From NCBI RefSeq assembly GCF_004770105.1, contig NZ_RQEY01000018.1:464168-528167 (forward strand): a stretch of 64,000 bases of DNA. The letters run 5' to 3'. The stretch is from Leptospira andrefontaineae (GTDB lineage: Bacteria; Spirochaetota; Leptospiria; Leptospirales; Leptospiraceae). Position numbers and translations under genes: made by a program. Position 1 is the stretch's first letter. Every line of letters begins with the position of its first letter. The notes under the pieces are model-generated. The model made no database searches. It had not been told where the DNA came from and worked only from the letters and a program-made list of their open reading frames with translations. This document shows, piece by piece, positions 10,439-20,579 of this stretch.

Positions 10439-11134
10439 ATGGGAATAGCTTCTCAACATTCAATATTTCTTAAGTCTATTCGTAAAAGAAGAAGGTCTGG
10501 ATTTACGCTGATAGAATTAACGATTGTTGCCGCGTTACTCGGGGTTCTACTCGGAATGGTATTCGGAACTTATGCTACTATCTTAAAAGTTACTCGTCCA
10601 ACTTCCGGCTCGGAAGGTGTGGATAGAGAAAAAGCGATCTCCGTTATCGAAAATATTCGAAGTACATTGACCATGGCATATTATTTCCAAACGGAAAAAA
10701 ATCTGGTCTTCGTAAGTAGAAAAGGACGCAAATCGGAAGATGGACCAAGGCATCCTGGAGAAAGTACTAAAGATCATTTTATAGTATTCGCAGCAGTCCA
10801 TCCAAACTCGGAAGAAGTCGCTCTTCCTGAAGTAAGAGAAGTAGAATATTATCTAAAACAAAAAGACGGCACTGATTATTATAAATTAATGAGAAGAGAA
10901 GATGAGATAGTAGATCGTTATCCATTCGTAGGCGGACAAGAATACGAGTTATTGGATAATGTAAAATCCCTCTCTTTTAAATTTTCCAAAACAGGAAAAG
11001 AATGGGAAGAAGAATGGGATTCCTTCCAAAGAAAAAGTATCCCTCGTCTTATTCGAATAGAGATCATCGCGAATATGGGAAACAAAGAAAGACGTTTTGA
11101 AACTCTTGCTTTCCCTGGGATGCTTCTGAAATGA
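10439..11134 (+). CDS. gspJ: minor pseudopilin GspJ
   Basis: The 231-residue protein has a prepilin motif at about 20-42 (RSGFTLIELTIVAALLGVLL) after a basic leader, then a beta-rich domain of the size typical of GspJ. It starts one base after the gspI stop and overlaps gspK by four bases (ATGA). It is a tip component of the pseudopilus. Confidence 0.82.
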   Translation: MGIASQHSIFLKSIRKRRRSGFTLIELTIVAALLGVLLGMVFGTYATILKVTRPTSGSEGVDREKAISVIENIRSTLTMAYYFQTEKNLVFVSRKGRKSEDGPRHPGESTKDHFIVFAAVHPNSEEVALPEVREVEYYLKQKDGTDYYKLMRREDEIVDRYPFVGGQEYELLDNVKSLSFKFSKTGKEWEEEWDSFQRKSIPRLIRIEIIANMGNKERRFETLAFPGMLLK

Positions 11135-12261
11135 ATTCAGGTCTTGGTCTAAAAGGCAGAAGATTTTCGAGAAGAAGAGGAGCAATCGTCATGCTTCTGG
11201 TTGGAGGTATAGGTGTAGCTGCACTAACAACCACCTTGGATTTTGCGGAAAGATCAATGGCAGAATATAAAATTTCCCAAGGAGAAATGTCCGGATTCAA
11301 AGCTTCTCTTTTAGCAAAAGCTGGATTCCAAGGTGCATTAGCAGCACTCAGAAAAATCCCGGAAGAACAATTATACCAATCCGGGATAGGTCTAAATCCA
11401 CCGCCGGTCCCAATGGGAGGAGGATGGATTTATTATAAGATCCAGGGAGAAGATGGAAAAATTAATCTGAATTCTATCTTCAATGCAGACACAAAAGAAC
11501 TGAATTTAAGAAACCAAGAAATGGCCCAAAGACTTCTGGAACGTTTGGGCATGAAGAGAGACCTATTCAACCCGGTGGTGGATTGGCTGGATGACGATAG
11601 CCAAGGTAATTTCGAAATTTCATATTATGAAAAACTGACCCCGCCGAGAAAGATCAAAAACGCATACATGTATTCTCTTTCTGAGCTTACCTCTGTGAAA
11701 GGTTTCGATCCTAAAATAGTGTACGGTTCCCAAAAACCCCCGGACTATGAACAAAAGTATTCCAAGGATTTTATGTCCGACGAGGAAAAAAGCCTGATCG
11801 GAGAGTCTGATTTCGTTCTGGCAAATAATTTGACCGCATTTGTTCCCTTCCAGAGAAACTACGACGATAGAATCAACTTGAACGCCGCACCGTACTTCGT
11901 TTTAATGTCTCTATCCGATTTTATGAACCGTCAAACCGTTCTTCAGATCATGAAAATGAAGATCAAAAAGGGCGGTTACCTGAAAGAAATTAAGGATCTG
12001 GAAACTATCCCAGAATTCCAGGTACCTTCGGTGGGTGGACTTTCTCTCTATAAAGAATTAGCAGGAGAAGGAACCGATGTCTCCGGTGGAAGGATCAAAA
12101 CAAAGGGTGAAATATTCCGGATCAGTGCAGTCGGGGAAGTAGAAAGAAACTATAATAGTAAAAAAAGTTCCGATGTTATGAAAGGACCTAAGATTGTTCG
12201 TAGGATCACCGGAATTTTTGACCTGACCAATAACCTGATGCTATATTATAGAGAAGATTAA
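11131..12261 (+). CDS. gspK: minor pseudopilin GspK
   Basis: The 376-residue protein has a basic leader and the hydrophobic segment RRGAIVMLLVGGIGVAA, which lacks Glu5 as is usual for GspK, the capping pseudopilin. A large C-terminal region follows, with SAM-like helical repeats (KINLNSIFN, INLNAAPYFVL, LKEIKDLETIPEF). It overlaps both gspJ and gspL by a few bases. Confidence 0.88.
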   Translation: MNSGLGLKGRRFSRRRGAIVMLLVGGIGVAALTTTLDFAERSMAEYKISQGEMSGFKASLLAKAGFQGALAALRKIPEEQLYQSGIGLNPPPVPMGGGWIYYKIQGEDGKINLNSIFNADTKELNLRNQEMAQRLLERLGMKRDLFNPVVDWLDDDSQGNFEISYYEKLTPPRKIKNAYMYSLSELTSVKGFDPKIVYGSQKPPDYEQKYSKDFMSDEEKSLIGESDFVLANNLTAFVPFQRNYDDRINLNAAPYFVLMSLSDFMNRQTVLQIMKMKIKKGGYLKEIKDLETIPEFQVPSVGGLSLYKELAGEGTDVSGGRIKTKGEIFRISAVGEVERNYNSKKSSDVMKGPKIVRRITGIFDLTNNLMLYYRED

Positions 12262-13877
12262 TGTTCTTATACGAAAAGTTTTTAACCGTAGATTACGGTA
12301 CAAATTCTGTAAAAGGTGTTCTGTTTCAAAGAGTTGCAGGGAATCTGACTCTACTTAGAGCAGAGACCATGCCTATCTCCAGAATGGAAGAAAAGGAATA
12401 TGAAACAAATGTACTTCGTTTCATAAACACATATTTTGCAGAAGAACATGCAATCGTACTTTCACTTTCTTTAGACAGACTTTTTGTAAGAGAGATTTCC
12501 ATTCCTTTAACTACAGAAAAAGCGGTGAGAGAAGTAATCCCTTTCGAAATAGAAAGTAGGGTTCCTTTCCCAATGGAAACAGTAGAAGTCCTCGGTTCCG
12601 TTTGGAGGATAGACCAAGAAAAATCGGACGTAATCACTTATACTTCTCATCATTCAGAGTTTGATACATTAGCTTCTCCATTTCTGGAATCCAGCCTTGT
12701 GTTTCGTGGGATCTTCGTGGATTCAGTATGTCTAGGTTCCGTTATCTCCAAACATTTACATAAAGAGATACAATTCGCAAATGTTGCTCAGTTGGATATT
12801 GGCGGCAAAAAATCCATCCTGAATGTTACCAAAGATGGAAAGATCGCTCACACTCGTTTTCTTTCCGTTGGAGGGGATACTCTTACGGAAGAAATTTCTA
12901 AAGCATTAAAGATCCCTAAAGATAAGGCAGAAGCTTTAAAGACCAGTATCCAATTCGAACCATTTCATTCTCCTGAGGATGGTTTGAATTTATTTGCAAA
13001 AGAATACAAACTCAAAGTTGCAGATATCAAAAAGGCATTTGCAATCGCTCAGGAATTTTTCACATCCTTAAGCGAAGAAGTCCGCAGAAGTTTTCTTTCT
13101 TTAGAAGAAACAGAAAGACCTGAGGTAGTATACCTTTCAGGAGAAGGAAGTAAGGTCAGGGATTTGGAATCCTATATAGGAGAAAACCTTGGGATCCAAG
13201 CCAGAAGATATGATTTCTTAAGCGCGGATCCGGATAGGTTCGCTACCTGCTATGGGATGGCGTATCATCTGATCCAATCTAAAAAAGCTAAAATAGATTT
13301 TTTAGAAACTCCTTATGTAAAAAGACTTAATAAGAACTTATTCGATATAAGTATATTTAAACCTCATATTATCTTGAGTTCTGTTTCTTTCGTACTCTTG
13401 ATCGGAGTATTTTTCTTAGGGATTATTTCCGATAAAAGAAAGTTAGCAGCTGCCAATAAGATCCTAGCTGAAAAAGTAAAATCCAGTACCGGTTCCAGCG
13501 TTCCTTCTAATAGAGATCCTATTGAATTTGCCAAAAGCCTAAGAGATGGTGCAGAAAGAAAAACCGAACTCTATAGAAAGTATCTCTCCAAACCGAGTGT
13601 ATTGGACGTACTACATGAAATTTCCTTAAAGTTTCCAGATCCGGGAATGCAACCTTTCTTATTCCAAAGTATTACTTATGATAATGGTTCCGTATCCATC
13701 CAAGGTGCCGTAAACGAGATCTCTGAAATCGGAAAAGTACAGGATTCCTTGGCCCGTTCTCCAATGTTCAAAAACGTAAAATTAGATAGTAACCGTCCGA
13801 ACTTCGGACTCAAAACATTTAAAGTCTCCTTTGTGATCAAGATGGAGGTGACCTCTAAAATCGAAGAAAACGATTAA
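12261..13877 (+). CDS. gspL: GspL/PilM-like assembly protein of the T2SS platform
   Basis: The 538-residue protein has an N-terminal actin-like ATPase-fold domain (VDYGTNSVKGVLF, LSGEGSKVRDLESYIGENLG) like PilM or cytoplasmic GspL, one membrane segment near 368-390, and a periplasmic domain like PilN or GspL. GspL recruits GspE to the membrane and pairs with GspM. The start ATG shares its A with the gspK stop codon. Confidence 0.88.
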   Translation: MFLYEKFLTVDYGTNSVKGVLFQRVAGNLTLLRAETMPISRMEEKEYETNVLRFINTYFAEEHAIVLSLSLDRLFVREISIPLTTEKAVREVIPFEIESRVPFPMETVEVLGSVWRIDQEKSDVITYTSHHSEFDTLASPFLESSLVFRGIFVDSVCLGSVISKHLHKEIQFANVAQLDIGGKKSILNVTKDGKIAHTRFLSVGGDTLTEEISKALKIPKDKAEALKTSIQFEPFHSPEDGLNLFAKEYKLKVADIKKAFAIAQEFFTSLSEEVRRSFLSLEETERPEVVYLSGEGSKVRDLESYIGENLGIQARRYDFLSADPDRFATCYGMAYHLIQSKKAKIDFLETPYVKRLNKNLFDISIFKPHIILSSVSFVLLIGVFFLGIISDKRKLAAANKILAEKVKSSTGSSVPSNRDPIEFAKSLRDGAERKTELYRKYLSKPSVLDVLHEISLKFPDPGMQPFLFQSITYDNGSVSIQGAVNEISEIGKVQDSLARSPMFKNVKLDSNRPNFGLKTFKVSFVIKMEVTSKIEEND

Positions 13878-13889
13878 GGGGAATCGTCT

Positions 13890-14420
13890 ATGTGGCAAAA
13901 ATTACAACCTAGGGAAAAACTTTTATTAGTTATTGCTGCCGGACTGATCGTGGTCCTGCTATTATTCTTAGTAGTCCGTAAAATTTACAGGCTTAGGACC
14001 GATCTTTCTGAAACAGTAAACAATACTCCCGGACTAGTCGCGCAGTTGGATAAAACAATCTCTGATTATCTATTTTTCAGATCACTGGAAAATGTGAACA
14101 CAGGAGAGAATGATCAAAGTGCGTTTGCCGCAAAGTTAGAAAGGATCTTTTCCGATAATGGAGTTAAGGATAGAATTTCTACAATGAGACCTATCCCTGC
14201 AAAAGCAATCGACAAAGGAAAATACCAAGTAATCGTTTTCGAAGTGAATTTAAGAGGTGTGCCTCTGGAAAACGTCATGTCTGTGTTGTATGATATAGAC
14301 AAAGGTAATAAGGTAAACGCGAGGGTTGAATATTTCCAAACCAATAAGCCTTACCAAGACAAAAATACCTACGACGTGAACATGAAAATTGCGGCCTATA
14401 GTGTCGCTCCCGGAAAATAA
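13890..14420 (+). CDS. gspM: T2SS inner-membrane protein GspM
   Basis: The 176-residue protein has a short cytoplasmic start with PREKLLL, a membrane segment (about 12-32) and a ferredoxin-like periplasmic domain, which is the GspM plan. It should form the inner-membrane platform with GspL and GspC. It lies 12 bases after gspL and one base before gspN. Sequence similarity in this family is low, so the call leans on position. Confidence 0.82.
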   Translation: MWQKLQPREKLLLVIAAGLIVVLLLFLVVRKIYRLRTDLSETVNNTPGLVAQLDKTISDYLFFRSLENVNTGENDQSAFAAKLERIFSDNGVKDRISTMRPIPAKAIDKGKYQVIVFEVNLRGVPLENVMSVLYDIDKGNKVNARVEYFQTNKPYQDKNTYDVNMKIAAYSVAPGK

Positions 14421-14421
14421 G

Positions 14422-15381
14422 ATGGCTCGCGCAAAAAAGATAGAAATAGAAGATGAGGAAGAATTAATCTCCAACGAGGAAGAAGAGTTCCTCACGATGG
14501 AATTGGAGGAATTACCTCCGGATGGATTAGAGGAAGAAGATACTCCCAGATTTTCACTAAAACAAAAACTTATATTGATCGGAAGTGGGCTTAGTTCCTT
14601 TCTTCTTTTTTTGATCCTATTATTTCCCTATGAAAACATAGTCCGGCAGTTAATGAGTTCATCCTCCGGACAACCAAGCAGTATATTTTTTAACGAGTTA
14701 TCGGTTTCGGTCCTACTCGGAAAAGTTTCCGTAAAATCCATGGAGATCATGGGCCAAACATTCAAGATCAGATCTAAAGATGCTCAGATCAAGGCAGGAC
14801 TTTTTTCTTTATTGAGAAAAAAGGTAAACGGTGATTTTGAAATTGAAGAGTTAGAAGTAGATTACGATGGCCAAACTCTCGGAAACATAGGAGAGTTAGA
14901 AGGTCATTTGCAGTTGGATTCTTTATCTGTCCCTGCAAGTAGATTCGGCGGTGCATTCTCTCTTAAAATGCCGGAAGGAAAATTCGGATCTTTCCCTAAT
15001 CTTCCTGAAATTCCTTTTATAGGAAAAATAGAAAACTTTTTCATAAATAAAATACTTATCACTTCCAGAATTGACCAAGGAATGGTAGAGTTCGAAGAAT
15101 TTATTATAGATACGTCCGTCGCAAGATTGGATCTTCATGGGAATCTAAGACTTTCGGATTCACTACCTAATTCCCAATTAAATTTAAGAGTTTGTTTCGA
15201 GTTAGAAAGAAATTTTGCCTCTGCGGCAGAGAATCAGATCATTGTAGGTGCATTGGATCTTTTAGAAAAAGGCGGAAGTGGAAAATGTATCCCAATCACT
15301 GGGACCTTCCAAAGACCTGAATTCAAGATCCCTGGCTTGAACGCTCCCGCCGGTTTACCTGGCGCAGGCCCTGTTCCTTAA
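14422..15381 (+). CDS. gspN: T2SS protein GspN
   Basis: The 319-residue protein begins at ATG 14422 with a very acidic cytoplasmic tail (about 1-42), has one membrane segment (about 47-68), and continues in a periplasmic beta-rich domain like GspN/AsmA-type proteins. It is the last gene of the gsp operon, followed by a strong terminator. GspN is not essential in all T2SSs and its mechanism is unclear. An upstream in-frame ATG at 14389 lies inside gspM and is less likely. Confidence 0.8.
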   Translation: MARAKKIEIEDEEELISNEEEEFLTMELEELPPDGLEEEDTPRFSLKQKLILIGSGLSSFLLFLILLFPYENIVRQLMSSSSGQPSSIFFNELSVSVLLGKVSVKSMEIMGQTFKIRSKDAQIKAGLFSLLRKKVNGDFEIEELEVDYDGQTLGNIGELEGHLQLDSLSVPASRFGGAFSLKMPEGKFGSFPNLPEIPFIGKIENFFINKILITSRIDQGMVEFEEFIIDTSVARLDLHGNLRLSDSLPNSQLNLRVCFELERNFASAAENQIIVGALDLLEKGGSGKCIPITGTFQRPEFKIPGLNAPAGLPGAGPVP

Positions 15382-15453
15382 TTAAACAAATTTTTAAACT
15401 TCTCTCAAACGAAATAGAGCAGGAGAGAATATTCATTTTTTCTAAAGATACAA

Positions 15454-15492
15454 AAAAGCCTCAAGTGATTGCGCCACCTGAGGCTTTTCTTT
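15454..15492. terminator. bidirectional intrinsic terminator between gspN and nrdJ
   Basis: AAAAGCCTCA and TGAGGCTTTT form a 10-base-pair stem with A and T runs on both sides, so it can stop transcription from gspN on the plus strand and from nrdJ on the minus strand. Confidence 0.82.
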
Positions 15493-15514
15493 TTATCCGG
15501 ACTGGACTCTTAGA

Positions 15515-18500
15515 TCAAGAGCACCCAGTGGTCGCCCCGCAAGACATACATTTCAAGCAGGAACCGTTTCTTACCATTTCGAAAGATCCACATTCTGTGC
15601 AGGAATCTCCGGTATATCCTTTGATCCTTGCCATTTTGATCTCTTCCATCAAAGCAATCCCTGAACTCGGTTTTTCCGTCCTCATCATTTGAGAGTAGGA
15701 AATTGTTTCCGGCTCAGAAGCAGGAGCAGTCTCCACCACTGTAGCCGCAGGTTGAGAAACAGGCGCCTTAGGCTGGATGGACTCAGAAGATTTTCTGGAT
15801 CCAATCTCATCTCCTCTTAGATCTTCCGGAGCTACTTGGCCAAGATCGTATCTTCCCAAGTAAGTGATCGCAAGTTCTCTAAAGATGAAATCGATTACGG
15901 AAGTGCTCATTTTGATATGTTTATTTCCGGTCACGATACCATTTGGCTCGAATTTGAAGAATGTGAATGCATCCACAAACTCTTCTAATGGCACTCCATG
16001 TTGTAGACCTAAGGAAACGGAAATCGCGAATGCGTTCATCAAACTTCTGAACGCCGCACCTTCTTTGTGCATATCCACGAAGATCTCTCCGAGTTGTCCG
16101 TCCTCGTATTCACCAGTTCTTAAATAAACTTTGTGACCACCGACTACTGCTTTTTGAGTATAACCCGCTCTTCTATTAGGAAGTTTACGTCTGTGGGATA
16201 TATACTTATAAACGATCTTTTCCGCAAATTGAGAAGGATCTTTAGCGACCGCAGCTTCTACGATCTCTTCTTGTTCTTCTAATTCGATTCCGTTTAGAAG
16301 TTCCAATACTGAGTTCAAAGGTTGAGAAAGTTTGGATCCGTCACGATAAAGAGCATTCGCTTTTACCATCATCTTCCAAGAGATATAGTATGCGTTTTTG
16401 ATATCTTCGATAGTTGCATCTTCCGGAAGGTTGATGGTTTTAGAGATCGCACCGCTGATAAACGGCTGAGCAGCAGCCATTGTACGGATATGGGACTCAT
16501 AGGAAAGATAACGTTTTCCGTATTTGCCACATTTGTTTGCACAATCGAATACCGGATAATCTTTCTCTTTTAAGTAAGGAGCGTTCTCGATGGTCATTGT
16601 TCCACAAACATAGTCGTTTGCTTTATTGATCTCATCTTTAGAGTAACCTAAATGCTCAAGAAGATTGAATGTGAAAGAATCATAAGTTTCTTTTGCGATT
16701 CCCAAATTCTTTTGTAGGAAGTTCTCACCTAAATTGAACTTATTGAATGCGAAATTGATATCGAACGCATAAGGAAGAGAAGCTTCTACTTTTTCCAAGA
16801 TCTCGTTCGTGAAACCTTTTTCTTTCAGGCTTTGGGTATTGATTACTGGAGCTCCGTTTAAGGTAGCATGTCCCTTACAATAATTAACGATAGATTCGAT
16901 CTCAGAAGGGGAGTATCCCAATTTGCGAAGAGCCAAAGGAACGGATTGGTTGATAATTTTGAAATAACCACCACCCGCTAATTTTTTGAATTTCACAAGA
17001 GCGAAATCAGGCTCGATACCAGTAGTATCACAATCCATTACAAGACCGATAGTTCCTGTAGGTGCAATCACTGTAACTTGTGCGTTTCTGTATCCGTGAG
17101 CTTCTCCCAAAGAAACTGCATTATCGGAATCTTCCTGAGCAGCTTTTAAAAGGTAAGAAGGGCAGTAGGCAGGATCAATTCCAACAGGAGTGATAGTCAG
17201 ACCTTCATAATCTTCGGAAGGAACATTATAAGCCGCTCTCTTGTGGTTTCTTAGAACTCTAAGCATATGCTTTTTGTTCTTCTCATAACCAGGGAACGGC
17301 CCCAATTCTTTTGCCATTTCCGCAGAAGTAGCATAAGCGGTCATATGCATGATAGAAGTGATGGCACCAGTGATTGCCATCGCTTCTTTAGAATCATAAG
17401 GAATTCCCATGATCATCAATGCAGAACCAAGGTTTGCATATCCTAGTCCAAGAGTTCTGAACTTATAAGAAAGTTCTGCGATCTCTCTGGAAGGGAACTG
17501 AGCCATGGTCACGGAAATCTCTAAGATAATTGTCCAAAGACGGCAAAGATAACGGAAACTTTCTACATCAAAAACAAGAGTTTCCGGATCTACAAATTTC
17601 TGTAAGTTAGCAGAAGCCAGGTTACATGCAGTATTGTCCAAGAACATGTATTCTGAACATGGATTGGAAGCATTGATGTTTCCATCTTCAGGACAAGTAT
17701 GCCATTCGTTGATGGTAGTATGATATTGTGTTCCTGGGTCTGCAGAAGACCAAGCTGCAAAAGAAATTCTATCCCAAAGATCTCTTGCTCTGATCGTTTT
17801 TGCAGGTTTAGCAGCTCTTTTTTCTTTGAGAGCTTTTTCCTTTTCAGTTCTGTTATATAAATGCCAAGGAAGATCTTGTTCAACGGCAGTCATAAACTCA
17901 TTTGGAAGACGAACTGAGTTATTACTATTCTGTCCAGAAACAGTATTATATGCTTCTGATTGCCAATCGGTTGTTAATTCTTCGAATATTAATTCTTTAT
18001 AACCTTGTCTAGCAAGATCGATCACTCTTTTGATATAATTATCAGGAATTAAAACTTTCTTAGCTTCTACGATGGTTTTCTTAAGAGCGGCATTCTTTTT
18101 AGGTTCGAAACGATCCTCTCCCTCCATCTCGTAACAAGCTTTCATGATCGCATTCAAATGTCTGTTGTTCAGAATGGATCCGGTTACAAGAGAAGCTACT
18201 TTTTTCTCTTCTTCTACTTTCCAATCTACGAAACGATCGATATCCGGATGATCTACATCCAAACATACCATCTTAGCTGCACGACGAGTGGTTCCTCCGG
18301 ATTTGATCGCACCAGCGGCACGGTCTCCGATCTTTAAGAAACTCATTAAACCGGAACTTTTTCCTCCGCCAGAAAGGGATTCATTTTCCGCTCTCAGGTT
18401 AGAGAAGTTAGTTCCTGTTCCGGAACCGTATTTGAATAAGCGAGCCTCACGGACCCAAAGATCCATGATACCACCTTCATTTACTAAATCATCATCTACA

Positions 18501-19108
18501 CTTTGGATAAAACATGCATGAGGTTGTGGATGTTCGTATGCGGAAGAAGATTTTACCAATTTTCCACTGGTAGGATCCACATAGAAATGTCCTTGGGATT
18601 TACCGTCGATCCCATACGCCCAATGTAATCCAGTATTGAACCATTGAGGGGAGTTGGGAGCGGACATCTGAGAAGCCAACATGAAAGAAACTTCTTCATA
18701 GAAGATTCTAGCGCTTTCTTCGTCGGAAAAATAACCGTATTTATATCCCCAATAAGTCCAACAGCCCGCTAAACGGTGAAATACTTCCTGTGCGGATGCC
18801 TCTCCACCGAAACGATCTTCTGCTTTTAAAGAAGAAAGTTTTTCAGTGTCTGGTTCAGAGCGCTGTAACCATTCTGGAATGCCTTTTTCATCTACTTTTT
18901 TTAAGTATTTTGGCACTCCTTTGCGTCTGAAATACTTCTGGGCAAGAATATCTACTGCAACTTGAGACCATTGGTCCGGAACAAGAATATCCTTAGCTTC
19001 GAAAACAACGGATCCGTCAGGGTTAGAGATCTTAGAATTCCTCTTAACCCAGTTTAAGTCCTTAGAAAATCCCTTCTCAGGTGAAGTGAAATGTTTATTT
19101 AGCTTCAT
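15515..19108 (-). CDS. nrdJ: class II B12-dependent ribonucleoside-diphosphate reductase
   Basis: The 1197-residue protein has the NrdJ plan: substrate-site motifs [15 protein letters not shown] near residue 150, [13 protein letters not shown], active-site [15 protein letters not shown] near 480, a long barrel domain, and a C-terminal Cys-rich tail ([27 protein letters not shown]) for thiol relay and zinc binding. It makes deoxyribonucleotides using adenosylcobalamin, with or without oxygen. The ATG at 19108 has a clear GAGGAG site upstream. It is monocistronic. A possible NrdR operator lies just upstream; I see no cobalamin riboswitch. Confidence 0.96.
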   Translation of the reverse strand: MKLNKHFTSPEKGFSKDLNWVKRNSKISNPDGSVVFEAKDILVPDQWSQVAVDILAQKYFRRKGVPKYLKKVDEKGIPEWLQRSEPDTEKLSSLKAEDRFGGEASAQEVFHRLAGCWTYWGYKYGYFSDEESARIFYEEVSFMLASQMSAPNSPQWFNTGLHWAYGIDGKSQGHFYVDPTSGKLVKSSSAYEHPQPHACFIQSVDDDLVNEGGIMDLWVREARLFKYGSGTGTNFSNLRAENESLSGGGKSSGLMSFLKIGDRAAGAIKSGGTTRRAAKMVCLDVDHPDIDRFVDWKVEEEKKVASLVTGSILNNRHLNAIMKACYEMEGEDRFEPKKNAALKKTIVEAKKVLIPDNYIKRVIDLARQGYKELIFEELTTDWQSEAYNTVSGQNSNNSVRLPNEFMTAVEQDLPWHLYNRTEKEKALKEKRAAKPAKTIRARDLWDRISFAAWSSADPGTQYHTTINEWHTCPEDGNINASNPCSEYMFLDNTACNLASANLQKFVDPETLVFDVESFRYLCRLWTIILEISVTMAQFPSREIAELSYKFRTLGLGYANLGSALMIMGIPYDSKEAMAITGAITSIMHMTAYATSAEMAKELGPFPGYEKNKKHMLRVLRNHKRAAYNVPSEDYEGLTITPVGIDPAYCPSYLLKAAQEDSDNAVSLGEAHGYRNAQVTVIAPTGTIGLVMDCDTTGIEPDFALVKFKKLAGGGYFKIINQSVPLALRKLGYSPSEIESIVNYCKGHATLNGAPVINTQSLKEKGFTNEILEKVEASLPYAFDINFAFNKFNLGENFLQKNLGIAKETYDSFTFNLLEHLGYSKDEINKANDYVCGTMTIENAPYLKEKDYPVFDCANKCGKYGKRYLSYESHIRTMAAAQPFISGAISKTINLPEDATIEDIKNAYYISWKMMVKANALYRDGSKLSQPLNSVLELLNGIELEEQEEIVEAAVAKDPSQFAEKIVYKYISHRRKLPNRRAGYTQKAVVGGHKVYLRTGEYEDGQLGEIFVDMHKEGAAFRSLMNAFAISVSLGLQHGVPLEEFVDAFTFFKFEPNGIVTGNKHIKMSTSVIDFIFRELAITYLGRYDLGQVAPEDLRGDEIGSRKSSESIQPKAPVSQPAATVVETAPASEPETISYSQMMRTEKPSSGIALMEEIKMARIKGYTGDSCTECGSFEMVRNGSCLKCMSCGATTGCS

Positions 19109-19130
19109 AGCATGCTCCTCAATGAAACTC

Positions 19131-19177
19131 CGGCAAAATATAGTGCGTTTTTGGATTATGTCACGCTACTATAGCTT
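19131..19177 (-). promoter_or_regulatory. possible NrdR box pair upstream of nrdJ
   Basis: Two 16-base sites, 19131-19146 and 19162-19177, carry TATAG at the same offset and have centres 31 bases apart, the three-helical-turn spacing typical of NrdR operators. The proximal site matches about 10 of 16 positions of the consensus as I remember it, the distal one only about 6. NrdR represses ribonucleotide reductase genes in many bacteria. This is a weak, spacing-led call. Confidence 0.35.
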
Positions 19178-19321
19178 TCAAATTTTCCCATAGTACTTTT
19201 TCCAAAAGCTGTTCGGTTTTCGCCGGAAAATTGTATGTAGATCCGATCAGAAAATACCTATGTCTCGAAGATTTTTCATTGCCAGCCTGCCTCATTTCTA
19301 AAAACTGGATTCTGCTACCAG

Positions 19322-19401
<80 letters not shown>

Positions 19402-20010
19402 ATCTTTTCCTTTCCTTCCAATCTTACCAAATTTCGGTATATTTACGATCTTCTTAATAGACCCCGTAGATCCACATTTGTTTAGTCTTTTTATTATAAT
19501 TTCCGTTATTTTATCCAAAATTTTAATATGAAAATCCCTGAAAAAGCTATGGTTACCAGGAAGGTTAGGGCGACTCTTCGCTAACGCTCAGACCGCGCTT
19601 CTACGGGTTCGCGCTCCGCGCTCATCCGGGCAAGCCCGGACTTAAAAAGCCCTTCGAATCGCTGTCGCGGCCTTTTATTTCGAAATTCCTTAGCGATCTT
19701 TGCGCCTTTGCGTGATCCAAAATTTGGCAGATTTGTTTTCACGCGAAGCCACTAAGAATAGAAGACTCCACTGGAAAAAGGACGATATTTCCCTCAAAAC
19801 GACCTTTTTCCCCCCCTGATTTCGCATAACAAACCCGTTGTTAATCGAAATCAGGCAATTCGACTAAAAGCCCTATATATAACAATCGATAGAATATAAA
19901 CATTTCCCTTATATAAGGCACTCATAAGTTTTTTCCCATTCATCATACCTAGATACACTTTCATCCCAAACTCATTGCGCAGGTGCTCAAATACTTGTAT
20001 CTTCCTTAGT
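19402..20010. other. intergenic region of about 600 bases with repeats
   Basis: No credible gene is visible. The first 150 bases are AT-rich; 19560-19680 is a GC-richer block with short inverted stretches (CGGGCAAGCCCG among them) and a base composition unlike the flanks; 19686-19759 is an imperfect palindrome related to one at 40619-40690. The last 200 bases are AT-rich and should hold the promoter for the gene at 20011, but I cannot fix -35 and -10 boxes. Confidence 0.6.
19686..19759. repeat. imperfect palindrome, possible dispersed Leptospira repeat
   Basis: CCTTAGCG...TTTGCGTGA on the left mirrors TCACGCGAAGCC-ACTAAG on the right. A second element in this window at 40619-40690 shares the same building blocks (CTTAGCGGC, TTCGCGTGA, CGCTAAGA). 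Both lie in intergenic DNA. They may be copies of a small mobile or structural repeat. Confidence 0.5.
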
Positions 20011-20565
20011 ATGTCGCGTAAAATAGCACTGGCTGCCGTATCCATCCTTATCTTAGGTTTATTTGTTCTTTTGATACTTCCTTCCTCCTCGAAGGATACC
20101 GAGGCCGCTCATTCTCATTCACCAAAAAGCGGTTTTTCCGAAAGATTCTCTTCTTTATCCAATTTTTTAGGCATCGGCTCCAATTCTTCTTCAAACGACG
20201 AAGAAGGACTTATACCTGCTTCTCTTTTGAGAAATGAAACACCTGACAATTTATATTGGGTAGCTGTAGCAACTCCAAGAGATGCCGCAGAAATGAAAGC
20301 CCAGAATGAACTCCGAGAAGATTGGGCGGCTCTTTACGGAAAGATTTACTCCAATAAAGCAACTCGCAAAGAGATAGATGAGTATTTTACAGCTCAAATC
20401 AAACTACATGAAGATCAATTAGAACTATTGAAGATCATGGAGGATAGATATCCGGAACGTTTGAACGACGATTCGAGAAGAATGATCCTGGCCGGCAAAG
20501 AACTATATGCTAAAAAGTTAAAAAACGTAAAAGATGAATATGAAAAACACATAAACCAAAAATAG
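20011..20565 (+). CDS. membrane-anchored helical partner protein, copy 1
   Basis: The 184-residue protein has an N-terminal membrane anchor (about 5-26), a Ser-rich linker (about 28-70) and a charged, predicted helical domain (about 75-184) containing ETPDNLYWVAVATP, a KATRKEID segment and RRMILAGKELY. It is not a lipoprotein, since no Cys is suitably placed. A paralogue at 25369 shares nearly all of the helical domain, while anchor and linker differ. Each copy sits 14-19 bases upstream of an M19-like gene, so the products probably act together, perhaps as anchored chaperone and client (inference). I do not recognise a named family. The start is ATG 20011. Confidence 0.75.
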   Translation: MSRKIALAAVSILILGLFVLLILPSSSKDTEAAHSHSPKSGFSERFSSLSNFLGIGSNSSSNDEEGLIPASLLRNETPDNLYWVAVATPRDAAEMKAQNELREDWAALYGKIYSNKATRKEIDEYFTAQIKLHEDQLELLKIMEDRYPERLNDDSRRMILAGKELYAKKLKNVKDEYEKHINQK

Positions 20566-20579
20566 ATTCGGAGAGAATT

